From Combretum micranthum (lineage: Eukaryota > Streptophyta > Magnoliopsida > Myrtales > Combretaceae), in contig JAMXBD010000093.1 of NCBI GenBank assembly GCA_024138025.1, positions 744,001-808,000 of the forward strand: 64,000 nucleotides of DNA. The letters run 5' to 3'. Positions 20,840 through 33,382 of this stretch are shown here, piece by piece (within the stretch, counting starts at the first letter, position 1; every line of letters starts with the position of its first letter). The position numbers and the translations under genes are program-made. Under the pieces are notes generated by a model. The model was not told the DNA's origin. It saw only the letters and a list, made by a program, of their open reading frames with translations, and made no database searches.

Positions 20840-21740
20840 CACTATCATCGGCCACTCATTACAACTACTTTCTCCGGCATCAACTCCTACTTTAAATCAC
20901 AATTTACCTCATCTCATATCACAAAAATACATAAAATCAGATTGCATCATAATTAAATAAATAAATAATTATCGACACATGATGACTAACAAAAAAAAAA
21001 AATTGCGTGATAATAAATTCTAACACCTTTATTGGTGGAGTCTAACCCAGAACCGATTTGATCAGCAGAACAAAACAAAAACACACCACCTAGTAGACAC
21101 GAAATGAGCTGGAGGGAGGCAAAGCACTAAAGACAAAGCATGGAGGGTTGAAGTCAAACAAGGGTAGATGACGGTTGGGTTTTCACGAGTTGGTTCATGG
21201 AGGGGGGTGAGTTGCCGAGTTCCTGTTGGCGACTTTGCAAATGGGCTGCGTTGTCTTGTGAGTTAACTCAACTTATGTCACGTCGTGCTTCAATTTTGGA
21301 TTTGAATCTTGTCAAAGCCGACGACGAGCGAGTTCAGTTTGGTGGATGGTTGTTATTGGTTCTGTTGCAATTTTGGTCGGCGGCGACTGGCTTTAGTGGA
21401 TAATGACAGCCTTTGGGAAGTGGCAAATGTTTCTGTTCATTGGTTTAAGTTGCAAAAGAGAACTAGGAGTTAGTACTCATAATTGAAAAGAACATTAGAC
21501 TAGGTTAGAGTTTTTTTTTTTTTTTTTCCCTTCTTTGTTAAATGAAAATTTGATCTATTTTAAAGTCTAGGTAATCAATTGCATAGTTTATCAAAACTAA
21601 AATACCATTTATAATATTAACCCATATTATAAATTATAACCCACTCTAAAACCCAATTGAGTTACAATTTTATCTCTTAAACCGAACTCGCGACTATAAG
21701 GTTTTTAAGGAATCAGATCAGCCAAGTTCCCTACCCATTC
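20840..21740 (-). repeat. Repeat 'A'', inverted copy of A
   Basis: Reverse-complement match to 15986-16930 and, beyond 21405, to 5800-6086. It provides the uninterrupted state of A: one TCCAC where the gypsy element sits and one TAGTTGTAAT where the 388-bp element sits. It contains a T17 run (about 21511-21527). No gene is supported; the 68-residue frame at 21197-21403 mirrors the equally unsupported minus-strand frames at 15983-16299. Confidence 0.7.
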
Positions 21741-24700
21741 GTTTGCATCCCCAGTGTTAAACTATGAGAAAAAATAGCATCCGGCATTTAAATTACCAAT
21801 ATATATAACAAGAGCAATGAAGAAACAATGACTTATTCTAAACATGGATAAAGAGACACACTCACAATTTGTTATTAGCTTCTTTTCTAAATTCTTATAT
21901 CTAGATCAACCCGAGAAGAAGCCAAGTGTAGACTAAACCAGCTTGGTTATCTTATTGTGCAATATGGTTTGAGTTGCAGATTTTTCATGACTTTGTATTC
22001 CCTTTTTATAAAAGTGCGGTCTTTTGTAGAAAATGGAAAACTAGAGTAAAGGTTATGAACTTGCTTTTCAATTTAATGTCTAAAGCTCTCATATCGCATA
22101 TTAGTGACTTGTCCACGTAAGCTTTTCTTTAATTTCCATAACTTAGTGAAAATTTAGCTAGATGCAACATTAAATTACAAACAAAAAAAATTTAGTCAGT
22201 AAATTAAAAAGCAGTGTAATTAGACTCTTGAAAAAATCATTAGGTTTTAATTAAAAATTAAAATCGAGAACCGATTCTAAGTCATCCTTCCATTGAAGAG
22301 GAGGACCAGAGTTTATTCGATGGAATTAGGATAATATGTTATATATTCCTAAGCTTGAATGTGAACACACTTTTCATAGGAAGTTCAAAGAGATTAAAGG
22401 AAACACAGGCAACTTGTCTATCATATGCTTTGTCTAGTAGCATCATGCTACTCAAAACTGTTCAAGTTGTATGTTACTCAAAAAACATTGAAGGAGGATC
22501 GATTGTGGATCCACCTATAGCACCACTAGAACCACAGCCTATGCCGCCACAACATGAATGATATCTGTCTTGAACTAGTGGTTATCTAGCTCCCTCCACT
22601 GTATTATCTTATATAATCTATGTTTCTTCTAAAATCAAAGTAAAGTTTCATCTCTACCTTGATCACAATGCATGGACATACCTACATTATTGAATGCGTT
22701 ATGATTTTCATTTTATTTTTCCCTTTGTAGAGATCCTACTAGTGGTAGGACAGAGCTCATGGAGTGTCTCCATGTTCATCTATGTCTACATCAACGGCTC
22801 TAATATGGTATGTCTCTATTAATATCTATAACTACAACCACCGTTGATGTTATTCATTTGTGAGATATGGTCTATTTTCATTTCATCCTTATCCATGAGT
22901 GAAACGGTTAACTTTAATTAGCTATTGTCATGCTCTAATGTACTCGATATGATATCAAATGCAAACATATGATGGTAGTGTAGAGATTTCATTTAACAAC
23001 AAGGTTTTAATGACTAACAATATGAAGGAATGTTATGTTATGATAGCTTCACCATAGTTAATAATAATTATAGAAAAATAATAATATATATAAACCAATT
23101 TAAGGTCATAATTAAATAAAATTAATAATATATATCTTGACATATTTTATGATTAATAATATGAACATTGATAATAATATTGCAATGTTATTTACTTTTT
23201 GCACAATCAATGTTCGATAAAATTCAAATAATATGTGATATTTTTTGCTGATTTTATTTTAATTTCCTTTCTAGGAAGCAGCTTAATTATCATACAAGTG
23301 CATGTGCTTTCATGTGGTAATTGTGTCATCATCGAGAATGGATGGACATGAGATGAGTATGGAAGAAAATGCCTATGAACTTGAGGATGCAAATAGTTCG
23401 TCTTCTGCACCTAATGCAAGAAAACGACTATTTATCTTGAGTTCTCGTGTAACAAGCACAACTAGTCAAGTAAATAATCCTAACAAACATAAGTTGACTT
23501 CTTTTATATGGAATGAGATGGTTAAAAAAATAATTAATTGGGAGAAATTTGCTGTTTGTAACAATTGGAAAAAAAAAAAAAAAAAGTTGAAAGCAAAAAA
23601 CAAAAATGGTACAAAGCACTAGCACAACCATTTATTAAGGCACACAAAAAGAGAATCTCAACATAACAAGTATGAAGCAAAAGTAGAATGAGGGTGAGAG
23701 TAGTGTAACAGTGAAAAATTAGACGTTTGATTAAGATATTGCTAGGCAAAAGCTTGCAAAAGCTATTATTCTTCATGAGTATCCTATTTCAGTTGTTGAA
23801 CACAACAACTTTAGAGACCGTGTAGTATTCAACCCCTTGTTAAGCATGGCAATCACACAACTATAAAGATGAATATCCTCAAGATGCATAATGAGCAAAA
23901 TCAAATTTGATGGCGATGCTTAAAGGGCTTAATTCTCAAAGGATGGCCAAGGAAATTTGCAGCAAGTTATCTTATATTTTATGAGATAACTAATATTTTC
24001 TTTAGCACTCGATATCCAACCGCAAACAATTTTCATAAGATTTAATTAAAGAATATCAATATAAATCTAAATCTCATAGGGTAAAAATATGTCTAAGTTT
24101 TCTTCACTTCCTAGTGACATCGATTTTGCATTTTTCGGTGATCTTTCAATAAAGGCAAATGAATTCAAACAATATGTGATAGTTACTAGCAATGATGATA
24201 TTCAAATCCATTTAAAGTCGAGTTAAATCATCATTTAGATTAGCTTGCAATTCTTCATGCCACAAACCCTAAATTTGATATTCTTCAATGGTGGAAAATG
24301 AATAAAATGAAATATCCAATATTACTAGAAGTTGCTAGAGATTTGTTGGCTAATACTGTGTCCACAATTACTTCTAAATCTATTTAGCCCTAACGGACAA
24401 ATTAGCTCCCATGGAGCCAATTAATCCACATACAATAGAAGCATTGATGTTCACTCAAATTGGCTATCAAATCCAACAATTGGTATGAGATTGCTTAATT
24501 TATTTATTGTTGAAAATTGTTTTTACTATATATTTTCTAATGTTTTTCAAAAATATATATTTTCCCCCTTACTTCTTTTAATTTTGTATGTTTGAAGATA
24601 GATGAGGTTGAAGAAACAAGTGAGGTTGAAGAAAGTCAATTTCAAGATGACAAGTGACGATAATTATTATGCTATTAATTTTACTGATTGTCTTATGTTG

Positions 24701-25201
24701 TAACATGTTGGAGAATTGTTCCATCTCACAATCTTTTAAATTGTTATTTTTCTTCTTCTTCTTCTTCTTTTTCTTTTTTTTTTTTTTTTTTTTTTACAAT
24801 GATATTGTATATCATTATATATTTAGACAGAAAAATAGGGCTAAATGATGTTGTAAACAATTAAATTTGAATTATGGTCGCCAAAATTATTTACAAGATG
24901 GCATCACAGATATATAATTTCATTTCTTTCATGATTCTCAAATGTTAAGACCAATTTCTAAATCTGAATTGACTATATACTAATGAAATATTGCTCCTCT
25001 AAAATGGGATTAAGCAATGATTCTTCTTTTTTATTGTTTTTTTTTTTCTTTCTTAAAATATAAATAGTCATTTCAAAACAATAAAAAATAAAAAAAGAAG
25101 AATGAAAATTAGAGGAACCAATATCCCATACACACAAGTCATGTGATTGAGTCAACGAGGTCGGGTGGATCATGATCAAAATTCTATAGGGCAAGTCCTG
25201 G

Positions 25202-25237
<36 letters not shown>

Positions 25238-25390
25238 AAACCACTATAGGGCTACAGGTTGAGTTTGAACAACCCTATAGAGAACCGAGGTAAAATCATG
25301 AGTTGGATTTGTATGAACCTATAGAGACTTGAGACAAGTTCGAGTGTTATATAACACACTTCCAGTTGCATCCCTCTATTTGATTGATTT
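21740..25390 (+). repeat. Inverted repeat arm B' (hAT-derived region, right copy)
   Basis: Diverged inverted partner of 16924-20840, lacking the 656-bp MITE. It carries long homopolymers or simple repeats: (CTT)n followed by a T run at about 24752-24795, and an A run at about 25208-25235. Confidence 0.7.
23300..24480 (+). pseudogene. hAT transposase remnant, right copy
   Basis: 23302-23622 contains the BED-type zinc-finger region. TSFIWNEMVKKIIN and KFAVCNNW are followed by KNGTKH, but the second zinc-binding Cys is replaced by Trp and a stop follows. Downstream fragments recur out of frame: a PLVKHGNHTTIK-like block near 23840 and the C-terminal dimerisation region near 24280-24440 (FDILQWWKMNKMKYPILLEV and then ARDLLANTVST). 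The catalytic middle is missing. The order BED finger, helical region, hAT dimerisation identifies the family. It is not functional. Confidence 0.78.
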
Positions 25391-26700
25391 AAATGAAACA
25401 AAGATTATTGTATTATCATCGGATATTTAAGGACCAAATATATATAAAAAAAAGATCTAAAGAATACTCATTATGTGTCTGTCCATATGTAAAAATTGAC
25501 TTAGATTATCCACTATTAATATACGTTCCTCCATGATCCGATCACCATTGATCAAACAACCGAACTTGCATAACTTAAATAACAAGCCCCATGCCAACAT
25601 CAAATCCAAAAAGAAACCCAAGTAACCACCAATGCACTCTTGAAGAACGAAATTCCATATCAGACATTCAGGTTGCAACAACCAACAAAGAAACCTTTAG
25701 GCCGCGAATCAGGTGCAAGTTTAGTGGTCAAGTGTTATGTTCACAGGAAATTTGGAATATAGATGTAGCATCATTAGGAGAGTAAGGAAAAAGGTTTGTT
25801 GCAATTAAGGAAGGAAAAGAGATGGATGTGCTAGGGATGGAAGAGAAGATAAGATGCACTAAGGATTTTTCAGATGTGTTCTTATTCAAATTTTGGCATG
25901 CTTAATACAACTAAACAATGGAATAGCTATTATTTTCTTATTCTACTTTCACGAAATAGCAAATTCCATTCTCATCTTATCCTGCTCCAACAACCAAATG
26001 TATTCTAAGAAGTAAGCAATTTAATTTCTACTCTAGCTTCTACACCAATCCTAGCAAATTCTGCTAATAAGGCGGTTTAACTAGGCATATGGGTATGGTC
26101 CATGGATTAAGATTTACTTACACTATGTCAAAAACAAACAGCGTACTCAAGCATTAATGTGATAAGGTGCATTACATGCTTTTCTAATGGGTGATCCTTC
26201 TATAACACAATAGCTCAAACTTGACTTGGTTTCAAATATGAGTGCAAAAGCACAGGCTCAAATAAACATGAGTCTATGTAACTAACCTAACTATAGCTTG
26301 CATATGCCTGTTATAAGTGATACGTAGTTGCTGATATATGACTTCCCGTATTAACTGAATTTGACACAATGAACCACCAAACATGACTTGAAAACACGGA
26401 TTTCCAACCTCCAGTCATTTCTACTTAGGCAACCAACTGCTTACTTGATGACATACCAGCACACTTGCATAAGGGGGATTTAAACTTAAAAGAGACCTAT
26501 TGCTGTCGATCCGTTAGTTCAAGTCCAAAAACAATAGGCTGATATAGTAACTTAACATGTGGAATGGTCATAGAGATGCCAATTCACAATTTGAATGCAT
26601 ATCAACAAGCATATTTCACTGTTCATCATTGGTGAATGTATTTTTCATATACAGATACAAACAATACTTGGCTAAGCAACATATACTTTTGCAACAGAGA
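25391..26700. other. Spacer, no gene seen
   Basis: AT-rich DNA without a convincing frame. The segment at about 25920-26010 resembles the end of a MITE (AATGGAATAGCTATT and later CCAACAACCAAATG), but I could not find its partner end. Confidence 0.4.
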
Positions 26701-26761
26701 GAAATCATAAGGAAAAGAATAGGAAGGGATTGAATTTTACTTGATGAAATCAAATTATTTT

Positions 26762-29700
26762 TCAAGCAGATCCCTTCAGCTTCTTCGTAATGCCTGCAAT
26801 GTATTTCCCTTGATGGAATGCCTGCTCCAACTCCAGCTTAGATGGCTGCCTTGACCCATCCCCAGCATAAGTTCCTGCACCATAAGGACTACCTCCTTTG
26901 ACATCTTCCATCTCAAACATACCAGCTCCAAATGTGTATCCAATTGGAACAAAAACCATCCCATGGTGAACCAGTTGCGTTATGGCAGTCAGCCTGCATC
27001 AGGTTTTGTTTATAAGAGAACATATAGATATTTATTCTCAAAAGAGTCACATTTTTTGTTCAATTAGATATCAAAAATGACAAGAAACTCACGCTGTAGT
27101 CTCTGTCCGCCACCTTGAGATCCAGTGCTATAGAATATCCCAGCAGGCTTGCCGGCAAGCTGTTGTGTTCTCCATAAACCTCCAGTTGCATCCATAAAGG
27201 CTTTAAATTGAGCTGCCATCATGCCAAATCTTGTAGGGAACCCAAAAACAAATCCATCAGCCTCAGCAAGGTCATGAGGTGTAATGATAGGAACATCACT
27301 CTTAGGAGGTGCACTCATTTTCGTGAGCACCTCATCAGGTAATGTCTCGGCAACCTATTACAGAAACCCAAGAACAGCCAAATTATATATACTATTATTC
27401 ACAAAGCAGAGACCATGAGATAAGAAATCTTTTAGTTGATTGAGATCAAAATTACATGACAGAACTTTGCAAGTGTATGCTCAGATTTAAGATGTGCATG
27501 GAGTGAGGACAAGTTGCAAAGAGATTAGATGGAGCTTTAAAAGTTCGATAAGTCCAAGGAGTCAACATAGCCCTAAAAGAAAGATTTGCTGGAGAAAATG
27601 GATAGCTCAAACTAAGATTAGCAAATTGACTGACTGACAGATGGTAAAAATAAATATTGCAACTGCTTTTCACTTGTCGTTACCATGTAACAAAACCTTC
27701 AATGGACTGGAACATCACTAGCATTTTCAATATCAAGAGAAAGAAACCTGCCTCCAAGCTTATACTTATAAAGCTGAATTTGATTTAGAAGTGCATAAGA
27801 AGGACGATCATATACCTGCCATAGTTTTGCTTCAACACCTTCAACAGAAGTACCTTTCTGTATCTCTTCAGCTAACCTCTCTACATGTCCATACATGGAA
27901 TAGTACCTATCATGGTAGATGAGAGATGGTAATCATAGACCATCAACCTAATTTGTCTTCAAGTCAATAACATATTCTAGTTTATAAAAAAAAAAAAAAA
28001 AAAGCACAGCAAGCGAAATGATAACCGAAGGTCTTGGCTTCAAATCATGGCACTCTCATTCATTTATTGAATTTACTTCTAATTAAGGGATAGAGAGCAC
28101 CGTACTATACACTTCAGTTAATCAAACCATTGCCTAATCCCTTGTTATCTTTAGATCTAAGACAAATGTTATGTTATGACATGAACGGGGTTCTTAAGAA
28201 GTAGAATCATAACACAAATGGTTCTAAAAGGTACAAAATAGAGAATGCCTGCATTCAACTAATTGTTTAAATCATCAATATTTGTTCTAGAGAACTCCAA
28301 CGTTTTCTTCAGCAAACTTAGCCTAGTGATTAAACATACTACATTTCATTGAGGGATGCAGGGATCAATTCTACACCATGATGCCTTGGGAAGAGTTTAT
28401 CTGGTCTGTTAACTTCAAACGATAAAAAAAATTGTAAGAGGACAAAATTTTTTGATATTCTGTGCATTTGATGGTAAATAAACATAAACGCTTCACTTTT
28501 TGCAAATATGTGACCAAAAACATTAAACTTCAAGAATTCAACTTAGTGTAAAAGAACTCTTATTATTGGATCAGCCATTCATAGCAACTAAACGATGATT
28601 TGCACTCTTAAATCATTACCTGACAAAAAGTAAAATAAAGGAAAGTGCTCTTCATTCAATGCTGACTGAAATCCAAATATTAGTAGCATAACATCATTTC
28701 AGAAGCAAATAATGCAGGGACAAGTCAATTTAAATGCTTGTTACAAGATATTCCCACTAGAGCCCCTTTGCTATACATTTTACTATAAGAAGCTCCTTTT
28801 GCTATTTCAGTGAGCTGATTTGAATCACATCCTTTATATACACAAATTTTTAGGTGTCCAGCAGATGTAGTCAGGAACACTGTACGAAGATTAGTCTATT
28901 GTATCACAGTTCCTCACCAGTAATGAACCTTGACGGATGCATCAAAAGATATATAAAAGTAATCCAGAGAATTGTGGCTCTGCAAATCTATAGATATTTT
29001 TCACAGGAACAAATTTAACAAAACAGTACGACCATAGCTATAAACAAGCAAAAGCCTTTGTCCAAGCAGGTCCCCAAATGAATGGAATTGCAACAGTGAG
29101 TATTTTGGTGTCAAGTGCCAAGTCCAAATAAGATTTTTACAATCAACCATGTTTGAAAATAATATATGGCTCAGAAAGGATAGATTAATATTATGCATCT
29201 CAATAATCATGCCTCATCAATAAAACTTATTGACCACTGTTTTTCTTCTGCTCTCATGTTCATAGAGCTCAAACAGCAGCAACAAGTCAAATTTTCATAA
29301 CCCAGTATTAGCTGCTCCATTATTTGCACCCTACCTGCAACTTAAAGAACAGCATAGTCTTGATTTCTGCATCTCCAACACTAAATAATATATCTTGTAA
29401 TAAGATATTGAAAACAGAGACACTGACAAATATGCAAAAACAAAAGGTTGAACTACTTCCTCTTTCCTTTTTTTTGGATAAGTCATTAGGTTCTATTTGA
29501 AGTTACTTCTTGTTAAAATTTGAAACAATGTATGCTTAAATGAAGCAAATGAATCAACACAATATTCACAATTACCCAAGACGAATTTGCATTACTCATT
29601 CAGTTGGAGAGGCCAATTCCCAGTTCCCAACAGATAAGTGTGTATATGAGTTTCCCTTTCTCTCTTAAGGTTTAACTTTTTAAAGTTTCTTTTCCCTGGT

Positions 29701-30664
29701 TCAATTCCATGGACAGTAATGTTACAAAAGAGAAACATTGATTCAACAAATAGTTGATTCCCAAAGTTCACTTCTAAAATATCACGTATAAATGAGAAAT
29801 GACTGATCCAGCTAATTTGGTTGTACAGAGGTATTCTTCTGGCTTTGCTATTATAATTCCACACATGAATATGAATCACTGTATTCTCTAATTCTAGCGG
29901 ATTTGTCAACTCAAAAGCAGCCAACAAATAGCAACATCATTGAAAAATACTCCTTTGGTGGTGGACTATACAGCTGCCCTCACACCTTTGCAGACAATGC
30001 CCATTTTAAGCACAATGACAGTCTAAAAGTACATATAAATACTCAGATAAAGAGAAAATTCAATAGCATCCTGAATTCATAATTCTCACTTTGCATTTCA
30101 ACCATAATTGCCCCATTTTAGAGGCAACAAATCCATGCCTAAGCAAACGGATTCAAACTATCTCACTTCCTCACAGATTAATCAAATCAAATACCACACC
30201 TGATAAGATTCTCAGCTCAAGAACAACAATTGTAATTGCTTCCATCACGATCGGATGCAGAACACAACAAAGGTCGGATATTAACCAACCAGGCTTCGGA
30301 GCCTTAATACGAGCACACGCAGCATCATAATTTTAACAACGTTGATTCCGCATGGAATTACGAATCATAATTTTAACAATTCGTTCTTCAGTCAGAAAAC
30401 TCAACACTTGACCTAGCTCATACAAATTAATCAAGCTTAAACCAACTAGACTAAACCCTAACATTCATCGATCGTCGATTAATATTAATAAATGAACGGT
30501 ACATTCAGAAGATGAATCGATTCAACAATCACTAAAACAGTTAGTAGCAATCGCATCAATGAATCATTACAGGGAAAAAAGTAAAAAATTAGTAGTAGAA
30601 GTTTGGAGAAAAAAAAAAGGAATAAATTAAAAGATACTTACACAATATACACTTTCACAGCCAT
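26762..30664 (-). CDS. FQR1: FQR1/WrbA-type NAD(P)H:quinone reductase, four exons, one-base frameshift
   Basis: A flavodoxin-like FMN enzyme that reduces quinones by two electrons, protecting against semiquinone radicals (cytosol or plasma-membrane associated in plants). Exons, minus strand: 30664-30642 (MAVKVYIV), 27906-27816 ([18 protein letters not shown] to KLWQ), 27354-27093 ([40 protein letters not shown]) and 26993-26762 ([24 protein letters not shown], to KKLKGSA and stop). All three introns (2735, 461 and 99 bp) are GT-AG. The FMN-binding flavodoxin motif around YYSMYGHV and the GSPYGAGT region are intact. The exons total 608 nt, one short of a multiple of three. A base is missing at about 27103-27108, just after GGGQ, so exon 3 as given runs out of frame; restoring frame would give about 202 residues, the family's usual length. 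This may be a sequencing error or a young null allele. Confidence 0.92.
27907..30641 (-). other. Long first intron of the FQR1-like gene
   Basis: 2735 bp, between GTAAGT at the donor (30641-30636) and ...ATAG at the acceptor. It is AT-rich, with an A run at about 27986-28003. The segment 30101-30237 has a second copy at 48000-48136. A long first intron directly after a 23-nt coding exon is common for plant genes with intron-dependent expression, but no enhancer is demonstrable here. Open frames inside the intron are not credible genes. Confidence 0.85.
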
Positions 30665-30688
30665 AAACACAAGTCTAAGATGGTCGCT

Positions 30689-30689
30689 C

Positions 30690-30717
<28 letters not shown>
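30689..30717 (-). repeat. (CT)n repeat in the 5' leader of the FQR1-like gene
   Basis: About 13 CT dinucleotides on the plus strand, hence (GA)n in the transcript, 25 nt upstream of the start codon. GA/CT leaders are frequent in plant genes. Confidence 0.85.
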
Positions 30718-30721
<4 letters not shown>

Positions 30722-30797
30722 GCTTTCTCTTACTAACTCTAATGGAAGTGCTGTTTGGGATCTGTAAATGGTGGTTGGAATAGGAATCATGGAGCCA

Positions 30798-30813
30798 GTT
30801 ATTTATACTTATA
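30798..30813 (-). promoter_or_regulatory. Probable TATA box of the FQR1-like gene
   Basis: On the minus strand it reads TATAAGTATAAATAAC, about 140 bases upstream of the ATG. That leaves room for a leader of roughly 100 nt containing the GA repeat. The Harbinger-like MITE starts only about 15 bp further upstream. Confidence 0.6.
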
Positions 30814-30829
30814 GCTGCGCATTAGATTA

Positions 30830-31161
30830 ACGGTGTGTTTGGCAACTTTTCGCGAAATGAACGGAAATGGACGAGGGAAAAGAGCGGAAATTTAAAAAAA
30901 GAGAAATATTTATTTTATATTCGGTAATTTTATAAAGAAAATAGGAAAAAAAAAAAAGAAATAGAGTTAAGTGATTTAGAGGATTGTCCCTTGATTTTAT
31001 TTTAGCATTTTCACTTGAGGAGCGAGGACATTTTCTACACTATTCGTAAAAGTTTTCATCGATTTCCATCGGCACCTAAACACTATATTTCCATGGCTTT
31101 CCTTCCCCTTTGACCACTTTATTTCATCTTCCACAGCTTTCGTCCAATTGCCAAACATAGG
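30830..31161. mobile_element. PIF/Harbinger-like MITE next to the FQR1-like promoter
   Basis: Termini are ACGGTGTGTTTGGCAA and, inverted, CCTATGTTTGGCAATTGG, sharing TGTTTGGCAA. The 3-bp flanks TTA at 30827-30829 and 31162-31164 fit the TTA/TAA preference of Harbinger/Tourist elements. At 332 bp it has no coding capacity. It places new sequence immediately upstream of the TATA box. Confidence 0.6.
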
Positions 31162-31164
31162 TTA

Positions 31165-33373
31165 AAGAAAATGTTAACAGTTAGGCGAGTGCATTCATTG
31201 AAAAAAGTTATGTAAATGGGCTGTAAATTTTTATTTTACTTATATACATGTATTTTTTTCTATTCATATTTTTATTTAAAATATAGTCAATGTTTAAAGT
31301 ACTATATAGGGCTAAGGGAAAAAAAACAATGCTTTTAAAAATTTACAAAAACGACACCAAGTCAAAACCAATTTAAACTAAAACTATCTTTTAAAAAGAC
31401 AAATTCAACGTAATTATATTAAAATCTCTTCTTTTTTTTCTCGAGAAACAAGTTGATATAATACTCATGATTTTTTATTCCAATCTCCATTGATGACTTT
31501 CAAGTTTCCAAACTAATATAAGCAACAAGCAAATGTGAAATTACAAACTCTAGAAATATGAAAGAAGCTGTTACAAGTCTTAAACGGTGTTTTTTGACTC
31601 ATTATAAGCCTTAAAATGTCACATGTGATAAATTTTGTAATAAGCTTATACTTATTTATCTTTGGTATACAGAGTGTCTCACTGGTTTATATAATCAAAA
31701 CAAATCATATTCAAATGAATCGAGAAATATGGGTTTAGTGTAATTATGTTAATTTGTCTCTTAAAAAAGATGACTTCATAGTAATTTGAACTTATCTCTT
31801 CTAGAAATGAATTTAACTTGTCTAGTTTTTTAAATACCTTTTATCTGATGATTAATTTTTTATTGAAATATATTTTTTTCTTATCCCAGTAACATGTATG
31901 CATATACTTGCTAATAAAATGTAAAATTACACCTAAGAAAATGCAAAAGCATTACGAGACTTATTACAAGAGTCTTATAAAGTACTCATTAATGAAACTG
32001 GTAAAAATTAAAAGAATAGTCATGGATGATCAATGCGTTTTGGAGTCTGTTTGGATTGTCGAATTTTTATTTGCTTCTATTAGATCACATATGTAAATTA
32101 TCTATACCATATTTATATTATATTTGTTTGATAGTTTATAAGTAAAACTATCAGTTTTTTATGGGTATTTGTTTAAAAATATCTACTTGAAAAGAACAAA
32201 ATATGATATCAAAATCACCATAATATGATGAAACAAACAACCCATATATCAAATAAAAAAAAATTCTTACTTTTCCAAAATCATGGATAAAAAAAAAATT
32301 CATGGATGATCAATGCTTTTTAAATGTCTCAAATAAAAGAAGCTTTTACTTTTTCATAATCTTGGTTTCTAAGCTAATAATACGTTTTTATTAAGGGATA
32401 CTCTAAACATGAATTAATAAATTGATTTTTTTTCCTTTTAAGATCTTTATATAATACATGAAAACATATGAAAAATTACTTCTTAATACATATCATCAAA
32501 GTCAATAGATTTTAGTTTCCATACTCTATTCTCAAAAGAAAATATCTGAATAATTATCATCAAAATAATCTCTCTTATTTCCTTAGAAAATATGTTACTT
32601 TATAGCCATATTTTTTCTCTATCTACTGAGCCAATTATAATTTATGAGATGCAATTATATTTCTGTAGATATATAAAATACAACTTACTTTATCAAAAAA
32701 TATCAAATAAAAATTTCAAAATTAGTTTTACACATATAAGATGGATGCATAATTTATTATTGGATAATTAGTACTCGTATGTACCGTATCCACTGCGGTC
32801 ATAATTTATTATCGAGCAGTTTCAAAACGGTACTTATATAGATTCTAGAAGCGAGCAGGCCTCATGTCGTTCTCACACCAACCCTTTTTCCGTCAAAGGT
32901 GTCGGCCGGCATAATTGTTGTCCTCCCGAGCCCCCTCACATCAACAATTTTGTGCTCAGACACGCTCTGTTTATGCTCGTGTAGGGCCAGCCCACCATAG
33001 CTGGTTGTCTAATCGATATGCCCTTCAATTGTTTAAGCTAGTTGAGACCATGCCAGACTAGCAAATGAATGAGCTCCATCACAAATTATACTTGACTCAA
33101 TAGGCTCGAGTTGTATATAAATATTAATCGATTATGGGTATTTTATTATTTTAATTAAAATTAATAAATGAATAAATCAAACTTAATTGAATCAAGTTTG
33201 AGTTCATATAATCTATCGTTATGCAAACTCAAACTTAAAACCATAAACTCGGCCGAGCTCAATCCAAACTCGATCGAGCTCAAGTTGAACTCAAACTTAG
33301 CACCAATACCATCTCGACCTCGACTTATATGCAATCCAAGTTAAGACCCCCACATTACAAAAAAAAACTGTAA
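31165..33373. other. AT-rich intergenic stretch
   Basis: No gene is supported. 32850-33350 is less AT-rich and carries GAGCTCGAG/CTCGAGCTC-like and AACTCAAACTT motifs (33170-33320), as seen in decayed plant hAT elements. I could not fix its ends. Confidence 0.45.
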
Positions 33374-33382
33374 TTTAAAAAA

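Larger units (their letters stand above)
16924..20840 (-). repeat. Inverted repeat arm B (hAT-derived region, left copy)
   Basis: It aligns with the reverse complement of 21740-25390. The outer ends share CAAATAGAG..ATGCAA (16924 and 25375). The middles share the transposase remnants and AGATGAAACTCTACATTGAT-like strings (19316 and its partner near 22650). The inner ends share AAACTATGAGAA (near 20838 and 21760). This arm also contains a hAT MITE (19416-20071) that the other arm lacks. Confidence 0.7.

Noticed and set aside
27064..27330. Exon 3 and the other FQR1 exons as separate small proteins
   Set aside because: They are exons of one spliced gene; the extensions beyond the splice sites are intronic.
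27986..28080. A possible SINE in intron 1 (A run followed by a weak B-box-like GGCTTCAAATC)
   Set aside because: The A run is on the wrong side for the B-box orientation, no A box or target duplication was found.
29592..29927. A 111-codon minus-strand frame in FQR1 intron 1
   Set aside because: Low-complexity, no recognisable family, entirely inside a well-defined intron.
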